DNA from: Balanoglossus misakiensis | Taxonomy: Eukaryota; Hemichordata | Direction: 5' to 3' | Length of the DNA stretch: 64,000 bases | Assembly: GCA_040954595.2 (NCBI GenBank) | Contig: CM082578.2 | Location: forward strand, 12,090,001 to 12,154,000 | Part shown: positions 1 through 14,700 of the stretch, one piece after another | Numbering within the stretch: the stretch's first letter is position 1 | Layout: every line of letters begins with the position of its first letter | Program-made: the position numbers and the translations under genes | Notes under the pieces: model-generated | Told to the model about the DNA's origin: nothing | Database searches by the model: none | The model's input: only the letters and a program-made list of their open reading frames with translations

Positions 1-419
1 TTTTTTCAAAAAAATGAAGAAATTTTGATATTTCGCAAAGTCGAAAAATTGTCATTTCTGGATGATTTTCATGAGCTATAACCCATGGTTTTTTCAAAAA
101 AATGAAGAAATTTTGATATTTCGCAAAGTCGAAAAATTGTCATTTCTGGATGATTTTCATGAGCTATAACCCATGGTTTTTTCAAAAAAATGAAGAAATT
201 TTGATATTTCGCAAAGTCGAAAAATTGTCATTTCTGGATGATTTTCATGAGCTATAACCCATGGTTTTTTCAAAAAAATGAAGAAATTTTGATATTTCGC
301 AAAGTCGAAAAATTGTCATTTCTGGATGATTTTCATGAGCTATAACCCATGGTTTTTTTCAAAAAAATGAAGAAATTTTGATATTTCGCAAAGTCGAAAA
401 ATTGTCATTTCTGGATGAT

Positions 420-519
420 NNNNNNNNNNNNNNNNNNNNNNNNNNNNNNNNNNNNNNNNNNNNNNNNNNNNNNNNNNNNNNNNNNNNNNNNNNNNNNNNN
501 NNNNNNNNNNNNNNNNNNN
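420..519. other. Assembly gap of exactly 100 N inside the satellite
   Basis: One hundred consecutive N interrupt the array. A round 100 is the usual placeholder for a gap of unknown size. The true length of the satellite is therefore not given by these coordinates. Confidence 0.98.
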
Positions 520-2996
520 AATTTTGATATTTCGCAAAGTCGAAAAATTGTCATTTCTGGATGATTTTCATGAGCTATAACCCATGGTTTTTTCAAAAAA
601 ATGAAGAAATTTTGATATTTCGCAAAGTCGAAAAATTGTCATTTCTGGATGATTTTCATGAGCTATAACCCATGGTTTTTTCAAAAAAATGAAGAAATTT
701 TGATATTTCGCAAAGTCGAAAAATTGTCATTTCTGGATGATTTTCATGAGCTATAACCCATGGTTTTTTCAAAAAAATGAAGAAATTTTGATATTTCGCA
801 AAGTCGAAAAATTGTCATTTCTGGATGATTTTCATGAGCTATAACCCATGGTTTTTTCAAAAAAATGAAGAAATTTTGATATTTCGCAAAGTCGAAAAAT
901 TGTCATTTCTGGATGATTTTCATGAGCTATAACCCATGGTTTTTTCAAAAAAATGAAGAAATTTTGATATTTCGCAAAGTCGAAAAATTGTCATTTCTGG
1001 ATGATTTTCATGAGCTATAACCCATGGTTTTTTCAAAAAAATGAAGAAATTTTGATATTTCGCAAAGTCGAAAAATTGTCATTTCTGGATGATTTTCATG
1101 AGCTATAACCCATGGTTTTTTCAAAAAAATGAAGAAATTTTGATATTTCGCAAAGTCGAAAAATTGTCATTTCTGGATGATTTTCATGAGCTATAACCCA
1201 TGGTTTTTTCAAAAAAATGAAGAAATTTTGATATTTCGCAAAGTCGAAAAATTGTCATTTCTGGATGATTTTCATGAGCTATAACCCATGGTTTTTTCAA
1301 AAAAATGAAGAAATTTTGATATTTCGCAAAGTCGAAAAATTGTCATTTCTGGATGATTTTCATGAGCTATAACCCATGGTTTTTTCAAAAAAATGAAGAA
1401 ATTTTGATATTTCTCAAAGTCGAAAAATTGTCATTTCTGGATGATTTTCATGAGCTATAACCCATGGTTTTTTCAAAAAAATGAAGAAATTTTGATATTT
1501 CGCAAAGTCGAAAAATTGTCATTTCTGGATGATTTTCATGAGCTATAACCCATGGTTTTTTCAAAAAAATGAAGAAATTTTGATATTTCGCAAAGTCGAA
1601 AAATTGTCATTTCTGGATGATTTTCATGAGCTATAACCCATGGTTTTTTCCAAAAAAATGAAGAAATTTTGATATTTCGCAAAGTCGAAAAATTGTCATT
1701 TCTGGATGATTTTCATGAGCTATAACCCATGGTTTTTTCAAAAAAATGAAGAAATTTTGATATTTCGCAAAGTCGAAAAATTGTCATTTCTGGATGATTT
1801 TCATGAGCTATAACCCATGGTTTTTTCAAAAAAATGAAGAAATTTTGATATTTCGCAAAGTCGAAAAATTGTCATTTCTGGATGATTTTCATGAGCTATA
1901 ACCCATGGTTTTTTCAAAAAAATGAAGAAATTTTGATATTTCGCAAAGTCGAAAAATTGTCATTTCTGGATGATTTTCATGAGCTATAACCCATGGTTTT
2001 TTCAAAAAAATGAAGAAATTTTGATATTTCGCAAAGTCGAAAAATTGTCATTTCTGGATGATTTTCATGAGCTATAACCCATGGTTTTTTCAAAAAAATG
2101 AAGAAATTTTGATATTTCGCAAAGTCGAAAAATTGTCATTTCTGGATGATTTTCATGAGCTATAACCCATGGTTTTTTCAAAAAAATGAAGAAATTTTGA
2201 TATTTCGCAAAGTCGAAAAATTGTCATTTCTGGATGATTTTCATGAGCTATAACCCATGGTTTTTTCAAAAAAATGAAGAAATTTTGATATTTCGCAAAG
2301 TCGAAAAATTGTCATTTCTGGATGATTTTCATGAGCTATAACCCATGGTTTTTTCAAAAAAATGAAGAAATTTTGATATTTCGCAAAGTCGAAAAATTGT
2401 CATTTCTGGATGATTTTCATGAGCTATAACCCATGGTTTTTTCAAAAAAATGAAGAAATTTTGATATTTCGCAAAGTCGAAAAATTGTCATTTCTGGATG
2501 ATTTTCATGAGCTATAACCCATGGTTTTTTCAAAAAAATGAAGAAATTTTGATATTTCGCAAAGTCGAAAAATTGTCATTTCTGGATGATTTTCATGAGC
2601 TATAACCCATGGTTTTTTCAAAAAAATGAAGAAATTTTGATATTTCGCAAAGTCGAAAAATTGTCATTTCTGGATGATTTTCATGAGCTATAACCCATGG
2701 TTTTTTCAAAAAAATGAGGAAATTTTGATATTTCTCAAAGTCGAAAAATTGTCATTTCTGGATGATTTTCATGAGCTATAACCCATGGTTTTTTCAAAAA
2801 AATGAAGAAATTTTGATATTTCGCAAAGTCGAAAAATTGTCATTTCTGGATGATTTTCATGAGCTATAACCCATGGTTTTTTCAAAAAAATGAAGAAATT
2901 TTGATATTTCGCAAAGTCGAAAAATTGTCATTTCTGGATGATTTTCATGAGCTATAACCCATGGTTTTTTCAAAAAAATGAAGAAATTTTGATATT

Positions 2997-3770
2997 TCGC
3001 TAAGTCGAAAAATTGTCATTTCTGGATGATTTTCATGAGCTATAACCCATGGTTTTTTCAAAAAAATGAAGAAATTTTGATATTTCGCAAAGTCGAAAAA
3101 TTGTCATTTCTGGATGATTTTCATGAGCTATAACCCATGGTTTTTTCAAAAAAATGAAGAAATTTTGATATTTCGCAAAGTCGAAAAATTGTCATTTCTG
3201 GATGATTTTCATGAGCTATAACCCATGGTTTTTTCAAAAAAATGAAGAAATTTTGATATTTCGCAAAGTCGAAAAATTGTCATTTCTGGATGATTTTCAT
3301 GAGCTATAACCCATGGTTTTTTCAAAAAAATGAAGAAATTTTGATATTTCTCAAAGTCGAAAAATTGTCATTTCTGGATGATTTTCATGAGCTATAACCC
3401 ATGGTTTTTTCAAAAAAATGAAGAAATTTTGATATTTCGCAAAGTCGAAAAATTGTCATTTCTGGATGATTTTCATGAGCTATAACCCATGGTTTTTTCA
3501 AAAAAATGAAGAAATTTTGATATTTCTCAAAGTCGAAAAATTGTCATTTCTGGATGATTTTCATGAGCTATAACCCATGGTTTTTTCAAAAAAATGAAGA
3601 AATTTTGATATTTCGCAAAGTCGAAAAATTGTCATTTCTGGATGATTTTCATGAGCTATAACCCATGGTCTTTTCAAAAAAATGAAGAAATTTTGATATT
3701 TCGCAAAGTCGAAAAATTGTCATTTCTGGATGATTTTCATGAGCTATAAACCATGGTCTTTTAAAAAAAA
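2997..3770. repeat. Higher-order repeat block, copy 1 (2374-bp offset)
   Basis: Five uncommon unit variants occur here in order: CGCTAAGTCG at 2997; TTTCTCAAAG in two units near 3348 and 3525; CATGGTCTTTTC at about 3665; and a unit with ATAAACCATGG plus CTTTTAAAAA at 3745-3770. The same series recurs 2374 bp downstream. 27 units of 88 bp make 2376, and the two missing bases match the two single-A deletions near 5172 and 5263. This indicates duplication of a many-unit segment, not unit-by-unit spread. Confidence 0.85.
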
Positions 3771-5370
3771 TGAAGAAATTTTGATATTTCGCAAAGTCGA
3801 AAAATTGTCATTTCTGGATGATTTTCATGAGCTATAACCCATGGTTTTTTCAAAAAAATGAAGAAATTTTGATATTTCGCAAAGTCGAAAAATTGTCATT
3901 TCTGGATGATTTTCATGAGCTATAACCCATGGTTTTTTCAAAAAAATGAAGAAATTTTGATATTTCGCAAAGTCGAAAAATTGTCATTTCTGGATGATTT
4001 TCATGAGCTATAACCCATGGTTTTTTCAAAAAAATGAAGAAATTTTGATATTTCGCAAAGTCGAAAAATTGTCATTTCTGGATGATTTTCATGAGCTATA
4101 ACCCATGGTTTTTTCAAAAAAATGAAGAAATTTTGATATTTCGCAAAGTCGAAAAATTGTCATTTCTGGATGATTTTCATGAGCTATAACCCATGGTCTT
4201 TTCAAAAAAATGAAGAAATTTTGATATTTCGCAAAGTCGAAAAATTGTCATTTCTGGATGATTTTCATGAGCTATAACCCATGGTTTTTTCAAAAAAATG
4301 AAGAAATTTTGATATTTCGCAAAGTCGAAAAATTGTCATTTCTGGATGATTTTCATGAGCTATAACCCATGGTTTTTTCAAAAAAATGAAGAAATTTTGA
4401 TATTTCGCAAAGTCGAAAAATTGTCATTTCTGGATGATTTTCATGAGCTATAACCCATGGTTTTTTCAAAAAAATGAAGAAATTTTGATATTTCGCAAAG
4501 TCGAAAAATTGTCATTTCTGGATGATTTTCATGAGCTATAACCCATGTTTTTTTCAAAAAAATGAAGAAATTTTGATATTTCGCAAAGTCGAAAAATTGT
4601 CATTTCTGGATGATTTTCATGAGCTATAACCCATGGTTTTTTCAAAAAAATGAAGAAATTTTGATATTTCGCAAAGTCGAAAAATTGTCATTTCTGGATG
4701 ATTTTCATGAGCTATAACCCATGGTTTTTTCAAAAAAATGAAGAAATTTTGATATTTCGCAAAGTCGAAAAATTGTCATTTCTGGATGATTTTCATGAGC
4801 TATAACCCATGGTTTTTTCAAAAAAATGAAGAAATTTTGATATTTCGCAAAGTCGAAAAATTGTCATTTCTGGATGATTTTCATGAGCTATAACCCATGG
4901 TTTTTTCAAAAAAATGAAGAAATTTTGATATTTCGCAAAGTCGAAAAATTGTCATTTCTGGATGATTTTCATGAGCTATAACCCATGGTTTTTTCAAAAA
5001 AATGAAGAAATTTTGATATTTCGCAAAGTCGAAAAATTGTCATTTCTGGATGATTTTCATGAGCTATAACCCATGGTTTTTTCAAAAAAATGAAGAAATT
5101 TTGATATTTCGCAAAGTCGAAAAATTGTCATTTCTGGATGATTTTCATGAGCTATAACCCATGGTTTTTTCAAAAAATGAAGAAATTTTGATATTTCGCA
5201 AAGTCGAAAAATTGTCATTTCTGGATGATTTTCATGAGCTATAACCCATGGTTTTTTCAAAAAATGAAGAAATTTTGATATTTCGCAAAGTCGAAAAATT
5301 GTCATTTCTGGATGATTTTCATGAGCTATAACCCATGGTTTTTTCAAAAAAATGAAGAAATTTTGATATT

Positions 5371-6144
5371 TCGCTAAGTCGAAAAATTGTCATTTCTGGA
5401 TGATTTTCATGAGCTATAACCCATGGTTTTTTCAAAAAAATGAAGAAATTTTGATATTTCGCAAAGTCGAAAAATTGTCATTTCTGGATGATTTTCATGA
5501 GCTATAACCCATGGTTTTTTCAAAAAAATGAAGAAATTTTGATATTTCGCAAAGTCGAAAAATTGTCATTTCTGGATGATTTTCATGAGCTATAACCCAT
5601 GGTTTTTTCAAAAAAATGAAGAAATTTTGATATTTCGCAAAGTCGAAAAATTGTCATTTCTGGATGATTTTCATGAGCTATAACCCATGGTTTTTTCAAA
5701 AAAATGAAGAAATTTTGATATTTCTCAAAGTCGAAAAATTGTCATTTCTGGATGATTTTCATGAGCTATAACCCATGGTTTTTTCAAAAAAATGAAGAAA
5801 TTTTGATATTTCGCAAAGTCGAAAAATTGTCATTTCTGGATGATTTTCATGAGCTATAACCCATGGTTTTTTCAAAAAAATGAAGAAATTTTGATATTTC
5901 TCAAAGTCGAAAAATTGTCATTTCTGGATGATTTTCATGAGCTATAACCCATGGTTTTTTCAAAAAAATGAAGAAATTTTGATATTTCGCAAAGTCGAAA
6001 AATTGTCATTTCTGGATGATTTTCATGAGCTATAACCCATGGTCTTTTCAAAAAAATGAAGAAATTTTGATATTTCGCAAAGTCGAAAAATTGTCATTTC
6101 TGGATGATTTTCATGAGCTATAAACCATGGTCTTTTAAAAAAAA
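5371..6144. repeat. Higher-order repeat block, copy 2 (2374-bp offset)
   Basis: This is the partner of the block at 2997-3770, with the same five marker variants in the same order (CGCTAAGTCG at 5371, TTTCTCAAAG near 5722 and 5898, CATGGTCTTTTC near 6039, and the ATAAACC/CTTTTAAAA unit at 6119-6144). Markers outside this range (TGAGGAAATT at about 2716, CATGGTCTTT at 4193) have no partner at the same offset. The duplicated block therefore lies between about 2.74 and 4.19 kb in copy 1. Confidence 0.85.
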
Positions 6145-7710
6145 TGAAGAAATTTTGATATTTCGCAAAGTCGAAAAATTGTCATTTCTGGATGATTTTC
6201 ATGAGCTATAACCCATGGTTTTTTCAAAAAAATGAAGAAATTTTGATATTTCGCAAAGTCGAAAAATTGTCATTTCTGGATGATTTTCATGAGCTATAAC
6301 CCATGGTTTTTTCAAAAAAATGAAGAAATTTTGATATTTCGCAAAGTCGAAAAATTGTCATTTCTGGATGATTTTCATGAGCTATAACCCATGGTTTTTT
6401 CAAAAAAATGAAGAAATTTTGATATTTCGCAAAGTCGAAAAATTGTCATTTCTGGATGATTTTCATGAGCTATAACCCATGGTTTTTTCAAAAAAATGAA
6501 GAAATTTTGATATTTCGCAAAGTCGAAAAATTGTCATTTCTGGATGATTTTCATGAGCTATAACCCATGTTTTTTTCAAAAAAATGAAGAAATTTTGATA
6601 TTTCGCAAAGTCGAAAAATTGTCATTTCTGGATGATTTTCATGAGCTATAACCCATGGTTTTTTCAAAAAAATGAAGAAATTTTGATATTTCGCAAAGTC
6701 GAAAAATTGTCATTTCTGGATGATTTTCATGAGCTATAACCCATGGTTTTTTCAAAAAAATGAAGAAATTTTGATATTTCGCAAAGTCGAAAAATTGTCA
6801 TTTCTGGATGATTTTCATGAGCTATAACCCATGGTTTTTTCAAAAAAATGAAGAAATTTTGATATTTCGCAAAGTCGAAAAATTGTCATTTCTGGATGAT
6901 TTTCATGAGCTATAACCCATGGTTTTTTCAAAAAAATGAAGAAATTTTGATATTTCGCAAAGTCGAAAAATTGTCATTTCTGGATGATTTTCATGAGCTA
7001 TAACCCATGGTTTTTTCAAAAAAATGAAGAAATTTTGATATTTCGCAAAGTCGAAAAATTGTCATTTCTGGATGATTTTCATGAGCTATAACCCATGGTT
7101 TTTTCAAAAAAATGAAGAAATTTTGATATTTCGCAAAGTCGAAAAATTGTCATTTCTGGATGATTTTCATGAGCTATAACCCATGGTTTTTTCAAAAAAA
7201 TGAAGAAATTTTGATATTTCGCAAAGTCGAAAAATTGTCATTTCTGGATGATTTTCATGAGCTATAACCCATGTTTTTTTCAAAAAAATGAAGAAATTTT
7301 GATATTTCGCAAAGTCGAAAAATTGTCATTTCTGGATGATTTTCATGAGCTATAACCCATGGTTTTTTCAAAAAAATGAAGAAATTTTGATATTTCGCAA
7401 AGTCGAAAAATTGTCATTTCTGGATGATTTTCATGAGCTATAACCCATGGTTTTTTCAAAAAAATGAAGAAATTTTGATATTTCGCAAAGTCGAAAAATT
7501 GTCATTTCTGGATGATTTTCATGAGCTATAACCCATGGTTTTTTCAAAAAAATGAAGAAATTTTGATATTTCGCAAAGTCGAAAATTGTCATTTCTGGAT
7601 GATTTTCATGAGCTATAACCCATGGTTTTTTCAAAAAAATGAAGAAATTTTGATATTTCGCAAAGTCGAAAAATTGTCATTTCTGGATGATTTTCATGAG
7701 CTATAACCCA

Positions 7711-8766
7711 TGGTTTTTTAAAAAAAATGAAGAAATTTTGATATTTCGCAAAGTCGAAAAATTGTCATTTCTGGATGATTTTCATGAGCTATAAACCATG
7801 GTCTTTTCAAAAAAATGAAGAAATTTTGATATTTCTCAAAGTCGAAAAATTGTCATTTCTGGATGATTTTCATGAGCTATAACCCATGGTCTTTTCAAAA
7901 AAATGAAGAAATTTTGATATTTCGCAAAGTCGAAAAATTGTCATTTCTGGATGATTTTCATGAGCTATAACCCATGGTTTTTTCAAAAAAATGAAGAAAT
8001 TTTGATATTTCGCAAAGTCGAAAAATTGTCATTTCTGGATGATTTTCATGAGCTATAACCCATGGTTTTTTCAAAAAAATGAAGAAATTTTGATATTTCG
8101 CAAAGTCGAAAAATTGTCATTTCTGGATGATTTTCATGAGCTATAACCCATGGTTTTTTCAAAAAAATGAAGAAATTTTGATATTTCGCAAAGTCGAAAA
8201 ATTGTCATTTCTGGATGATTTTCATGAGCTATAACCCATGGTTTTTTAAAAAAAATGAAGAAATTTTGATATTTCGCAAAGTCGAAAAATTGTCATTTCT
8301 GGATGATTTTCATGAGCTATAAACCATGGTCTTTTCAAAAAAATGAAGAAATTTTGATATTTCTCAAAGTCGAAAAATTGTCATTTCTGGATGATTTTCA
8401 TGAGCTATAACCCATGGTCTTTTCAAAAAAATGAAGAAATTTTGATATTTCGCAAAGTCGAAAAATTGTCATTTCTGGATGATTTTCATGAGCTATAACC
8501 CATGGTTTTTTCAAAAAAATGAAGAAATTTTGATATTTCGCAAAGTCGAAAAATTGTCATTTCTGGATGATTTTCATGAGCTATAACCCATGGTTTTTTC
8601 AAAAAAATGAAGAAATTTTGATATTTCGCAAAGTCGAAAAATTGTCATTTCTGGATGATTTTCATGAGCTATAACCCATGGTTTTTTCAAAAAAATGAAG
8701 AAATTTTGATATTTCGCAAAGTCGAAAAATTGTCATTTCTGGATGATTTTCATGAGCTATAACCCA
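7711..8766. repeat. Tandem duplication of a six-unit (528-bp) satellite block
   Basis: Four marker variants at 7711 (T6 running directly into A8), about 7795 (ATAAACCATGGTC), 7831 (ATTTCTCAAA) and 7881 (CCATGGTCTTTTC) recur at 8239, about 8323, 8359 and 8409. Each is displaced by exactly 528 bp, which is six 88-bp units. This is a short higher-order repeat. Confidence 0.85.
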
Positions 8767-11700
8767 TGGTTTTTTCAAAAAAATGAAGAAATTTTGATAT
8801 TTCGCAAAGTCGAAAAATTGTCATTTCTGGATGATTTTCATGAGCTATAACCCATGGTTTTTTCAAAAAAATGAAGAAATTTTGATATTTCGCAAAGTCG
8901 AAAAATTGTCATTTCTGGATGATTTTCATCAGCTATAACCCATGGTTTTTTCAAAAAAATGAAGAAATTTTGATATTTCGCAAAGTCGAAAAATTGTCAT
9001 TTCTGGATGATTTTCATGAGCTATAACCCATGGTTTTTTCAAAAAAATGAAGAAATTTTGATATTTCGCAAAGTCGAAAAATTGTCATTTCTGGATGATT
9101 TTCATGAGCTATAACCCATGGTTTTTTCAAAAAAATGAAGAAATTTTGATATTTCGCAAAGTCGAAAAATTGTCATTTCTGGATGATTTTCATGAGCTAT
9201 AACCCATGGTTTTTTCAAAAAAATGAAGAAATTTTGATATTTCGCAAAGTCGAAAAATTGTCATTTCTGGATGATTTTCATGAGCTATAACCCATGGTTT
9301 TTTCAAAAAAATGAAGAAATTTTGATATTTCGCAAAGTCGAAAAATTGTCATTTCTGGATGATTTTCATGAGCTATAACCCATGGTTTTTTCAAAAAAAT
9401 GAAGAAATTTTGATATTTCGCAAAGTCGAAAAATTGTCATTTCTGGATGATTTTCATGAGCTATAACCCATGGTTTTTTCAAAAAAATGAAGAAATTTTG
9501 ATATTTCGCAAAGTCGAAAAATTGTCATTTCTGGATGATTTTCATGAGCTATAACCCATGGTTTTTTCAAAAAAATGAAGAAATTTTGATATTTCGCAAA
9601 GTCGAAAAATTGTCATTTCTGGATGATTTTCATGAGCTATAACCCATGGTTTTTTCAAAAAAATGATGAAATTTTGATATTTCGCAAAGTCGAATTTGTC
9701 ATTTCTGGATGATTTTCATGAGCTATAACCCATGTTTTTTTCAAAAAAATGAAGAAATTTTGATATTTCGCAAAGTCGAAAAATTGTCATTTCTGGATGA
9801 TTTTCATGAGCTATAACCCATGGTTTTTTCAAAAAAATGAAGAAATTTTGATATTTCGCAAAGTCGAAAAATTGTCATTTCTGGATGATTTTCATGAGCT
9901 ATAACCCATGGTTTTTTCAAAAAAATGAAGAAATTTTGATATTTCGCAAAGTCGAAAAATTGTCATTTCTGGATGATTTTCATGAGCTATAACCCATGGT
10001 TTTTTCAAAAAAATGAAGAAATTTTGATATTTCGCAAAGTCGAAAAATTGTCATTTCTGGATGATTTTCATGAGCTATAACCCATGGTTTTTTTCAAAAA
10101 AATGAAGAAATTTTGATATTTCGCAAAGTCGAAAAATTGTCATTTCTGGATGATTTTCATGAGCTATAACCCATGGTTTTTTCAAAAAAATGAAGAAATT
10201 TTGATATTTCGCAAAGTCGAAAAATTGTCATTTCTGGATGATTTTCATGAGCTATAACCCATGGTTTTTTCAAAAAAATGAAGAAATTTTGATATTTCGC
10301 AAAGTCGAAAAATTGTCATTTCTGGATGATTTTCATGAGCTATAACCCATGGTTTTTTCAAAAAAATGATGAAATTTTGATATTTCGCAAAGTCGAATTT
10401 GTCATTTCTGGATGATTTTCATGAGCTATAACCCATGTTTTTTTCAAAAAAATGAAGAAATTTTGATATTTCGCAAAGTCGAAAAATTGTCATTTCTGGA
10501 TGATTTTCATGAGCTATAACCCATGGTTTTTTCAAAAAAATGAAGAAATTTTGATATTTCGCAAAGTCGAAAAATTGTCATTTCTGGATGATTTTCATGA
10601 GCTATAACCCATGGTTTTTTCAAAAAAATGAAGAAATTTTGATATTTCGCAAAGTCGAAAAATTGTCATTTCTGGATGATTTTCATGAGCTATAACCCAT
10701 GGTTTTTTCAAAAAAATGAAGAAATTTTGATATTTCGCAAAGTCGAAAAATTGTCATTTCTGGATGATTTTCATGAGCTATAACCCATGGTTTTTTCAAA
10801 AAAATGAAGAAATTTTGATATTTCGCAAAGTCGAAAAATTGTCATTTCTGGATGATTTTCATGAGCTATAACCCATGGTTTTTCAAAAAAATGAAGAAAT
10901 TTTGATATTTCGCAAAGTCGAAAAATTGTCATTTCTGGATGATTTTCATGAGCTATAACCCATGTTTTTTTCAAAAAAATGATGAAATTTTGATATTTCG
11001 CAAAGTCGAATTTGTCATTTCTGGATGATTTTCATGAGCTATAACCCATGTTTTTTTCAAAAAAATGAAGAAATTTTGATATTTCGCAAAGTCGAAAAAT
11101 TGTCATTTCTGGATGATTTTCATGAGCTATAACCCATGGTTTTTTCAAAAAAATGAAGAAATTTTGATATTTCGCAAAGTCGAAAAATTGTCATTTCTGG
11201 ATGATTTTCATGAGCCATGGTTTTTTCAAAGAAATGAAGAAATTTTGATATTTCGCAAAGTCGAAAAATTGTCATTTCTGGATGATTTTCATGAGCTATA
11301 ACCCATGGTTTTTTCAAAAAAATGAAGAAATTTTGATATTTCGCAAAGTCGAAAAATTGTCATTTCTGGATGATTTTCATGAGCTATAACCCATGGTTTT
11401 TTCAAAAAAATGAAGAAATTTTGATATTTCGCAAAGTCGAAAAATTGTCATTTCTGGATGATTTTCATGAGCTATAACCCATGGTTTTTCAAAAAAATGA
11501 AGAAATTTTGATATTTCGCAAAGTCGAAAAATTGTCATTTCTGGATGATTTTCATGAGCTATAACCCATGGTTTTTTTTAAAAAATGAAGAAATTTTGAT
11601 ATTTCGCAAAGTCGAAAAATTGTCATTTCTGGATGATTTTCATGAGCTATAACCCATGGTTTTTTCAAAAAAATGAAGAAATTTTGATATTTCGCAAAGT

Positions 11701-14700
11701 CGAAAAATTGTCATTTCTGGATGATTTTCATGAGCTATAACCCATGGTTTTTTCAAAAAAATGAAGAAATTTTGATATTTCGCAAAGTCGAAAAATTGTC
11801 ATTTCTGGATGATTTTCATGAGCTATAACCCATGGTTTTTTCAAAAAAATGAAGAAATTTTGATATTTCGCAAAGTCGAAAAATTGTCATTTCTGGATGA
11901 TTTTCATGAGCTATAACCCATGGTTTTTTCAAAAAATGAAGAAATTTTGATATTTCGCAAAGTCGAAAAATTGTCATTTCTGGATGATTTTCATGAGCTA
12001 TAACCCATGGTTTTTTCAAAAAAATGAAGAAATTTTGATATTTCGCAAAGTCGAAAAATTGTCATTTCTGGATGATTTTCATGAGCTATAACCCATGGTT
12101 TTTTCAAAAAAATGAAGAAATTTTGATATTTCGCAAAGTCGAAAAATTGTCATTTCTGGATGATTTTCATGAGCTATAACCCATGGTTTTTTCAAAAAAA
12201 TGAAGAAATTTTGATATTTCGCAAAGTCGAAAAATTGTCATTTCTGGATGATTTTCATGAGCTATAACCCATGGTTTTTTCAAAAAAATGAAGAAATTTT
12301 GATATTTCGCAAAGTCGAAAAATTGTCATTTCTGGATGATTTTCATGAGCTATAACCCATGGTTTTTTCAAAAAAATGAAGAAATTTTGATATTTCGCAA
12401 AGTCGAAAAATTGTCATTTCTGGATGATTTTCATGAGCTATAACCCATGTTTTTTTCAAAAAAATGAAGAAATTTTGATATTTCGCAAAGTCGAAAAATT
12501 GTCATTTCTGGATGATTTTCATGAGCTATAACCCATGGTTTTTTCAAAAAAATGAAGAAATTTTGATATTTCGCAAAGTCGAAAAATTGTCATTTCTGGA
12601 TGATTTTCATGAGCTATAACCCATGGTTTTTTTCAAAAAAAATGAAGAAATTTTGATATTTCGCAAAGTCGAAAAATTGTCATTTCTGGATGATTTTCAT
12701 GAGCTATAACCCATGGTTTTTTCAAAAAAATGAAGAAATTTTGATATTTCGCAAAGTCGAAAAATTGTCATTTCTGGATGATTTTCATGAGCTATAACCC
12801 ATGGTTTTTTCAAAAAAATGAAGAAATTTTGATATTTCGCAAAGTCGAAAAATTGTCATTTCTGGATGATTTTCATGAGCTATAACCCATGGTTTTTTCA
12901 AAGAAATGAAGAAATTTTGATATTTCGCAAAGTCGAAAAATTGTCATTTCTGGATGATTTTCATGAGCTATAACCCATGGTTTTTTCAAAAAAATGAAGA
13001 AATTTTGATATTTCGCAAAGTCGAAAAATTGTCATTTCTGGATGATTTTCATGAGCTATAACCCATGGTTTTTTCAAAAAAATGAAGAAATTTTGATATT
13101 TCGCAAAGTCGAAAAATTGTCATTTCTGGATGATTTTCATGAGCTATAACCCATGTTTTTTTCAAAAAAATGAAGAAATTTTGATATTTCGCAAAGTCGA
13201 AAAATTGTCATTTCTGGATGATTTTCATGAGCTATAACCCATGGTTTTTTCAAAAAAATGAAGAAATTTTGATATTTCGCAAAGTCGAAAAATTGTCATT
13301 TCTGGATGATTTTCATGAGCTATAACCCATGGTTTTTTCAAAAAAATGAAGAAATTTTGATATTTCGCAAAGTCGAAAAATTGTCATTTCTGGATGATTT
13401 TCATGAGCTATAACCCATGGTTTTTTCAAAAAAATGAAGAAATTTTGATATTTCGCAAAGTCGAAAAATTGTCATTTCTGGATGATTTTCATGAGCTATA
13501 ACCCATGTTTTTTTCAAAAAAATGAAGAAATTTTGATATTTCGCAAAGTCGAAAAATTGTCATTTCTGGATGATTTTCATGAGCTATAACCCATGGTTTT
13601 TTCAAAAAAATGAAGAAATTTTGATATTTCGCAAAGTCGAAAAATTGTCATTTCTGGATGATTTTCATGAGCTATAACCCATGGTTTTTTCAAAAAAATG
13701 AAGAAATTTTGATATTTCGCAAAGTCGAAAAATTGTCATTTCTGGATGATTTTCATGAGCTATAACCCATGGTTTTTTCAAAAAAATGAAGAAATTTTGA
13801 TATTTCGCAAAGTCGAAAAATTGTCATTTCTGGATGATTTTCATGAGCTATAACCCATGGTTTTTTCAAAAAAATGAAGAAATTTTGATATTTCGCAAAG
13901 TCGAAAAATTGTCATTTCTGGATGATTTTCATGAGCTATAACCCATGGTTTTTTCAAAAAAATGAAGAAATTTTGATATTTCGCAAAGTCGAAAAATTGT
14001 CATTTCTGGATGATTTTCATGAGCTATAACCCATGGTTTTTTCAAAAAAATGAAGAAATTTTGATATTTCGCAAAGTCGAAAAATTGTCATGTCTGGATG
14101 ATTTTCATGAGCTATAACCCATGTTTTTTTCAAAAAAATGAAGAAATTTTGATATTTCGCAAAGTCGAAAAATTGTCATTTCTGGATGATTTTCATGAGC
14201 TATAACCCATGGTTTTTTCAAAAAAATGAAGAAATTTTGATATTTCGCAAAGTCGAAAAATTGTCATTTCTGGATGATTTTCATGAGCTATAACCCATGG
14301 TTTTTTCAAAAAAATGAAGAAATTTTGATATTTCGCAAAGTCGAAAAATTGTCATTTCTGGATGATTTTCATGAGCCATGGTTTTTTCAAAAAAATGAAG
14401 AAATTTTGATATTTCGCAAAGTCGAAAAATTGTCATTTCTGGATGATTTTCATGAGCTATAACCCATGGTTTTTTCAAAAAAATGAAGAAATTTTGATAT
14501 TTCGCAAAGTCGAAAAATTGTCATTTCTGGATGATTTTCATGAGCTATAACCCATGGTTTTTTCAAAAAAATGAAGAAATTTTGATATTTCGCAAAGTCG
14601 AAAAATTGTCATTTCTGGATGATTTTCATGAGCTATAACCCATGGTTTTTTCAAAAAAATGAAGAAATTTTGATATTTCGCAAAGTCGAAAAATTGTCAT

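Noticed and set aside
5057-5347. 96-codon minus-strand open frame made of three near-identical peptide repeats, and similar frames at 7431, 10771, 11120, 11816 and 14281
   Set aside because: These arise where satellite units happen to be 87 or 81 bp long and so keep reading frame. The DNA is tandem satellite and no codon-level constraint is visible.
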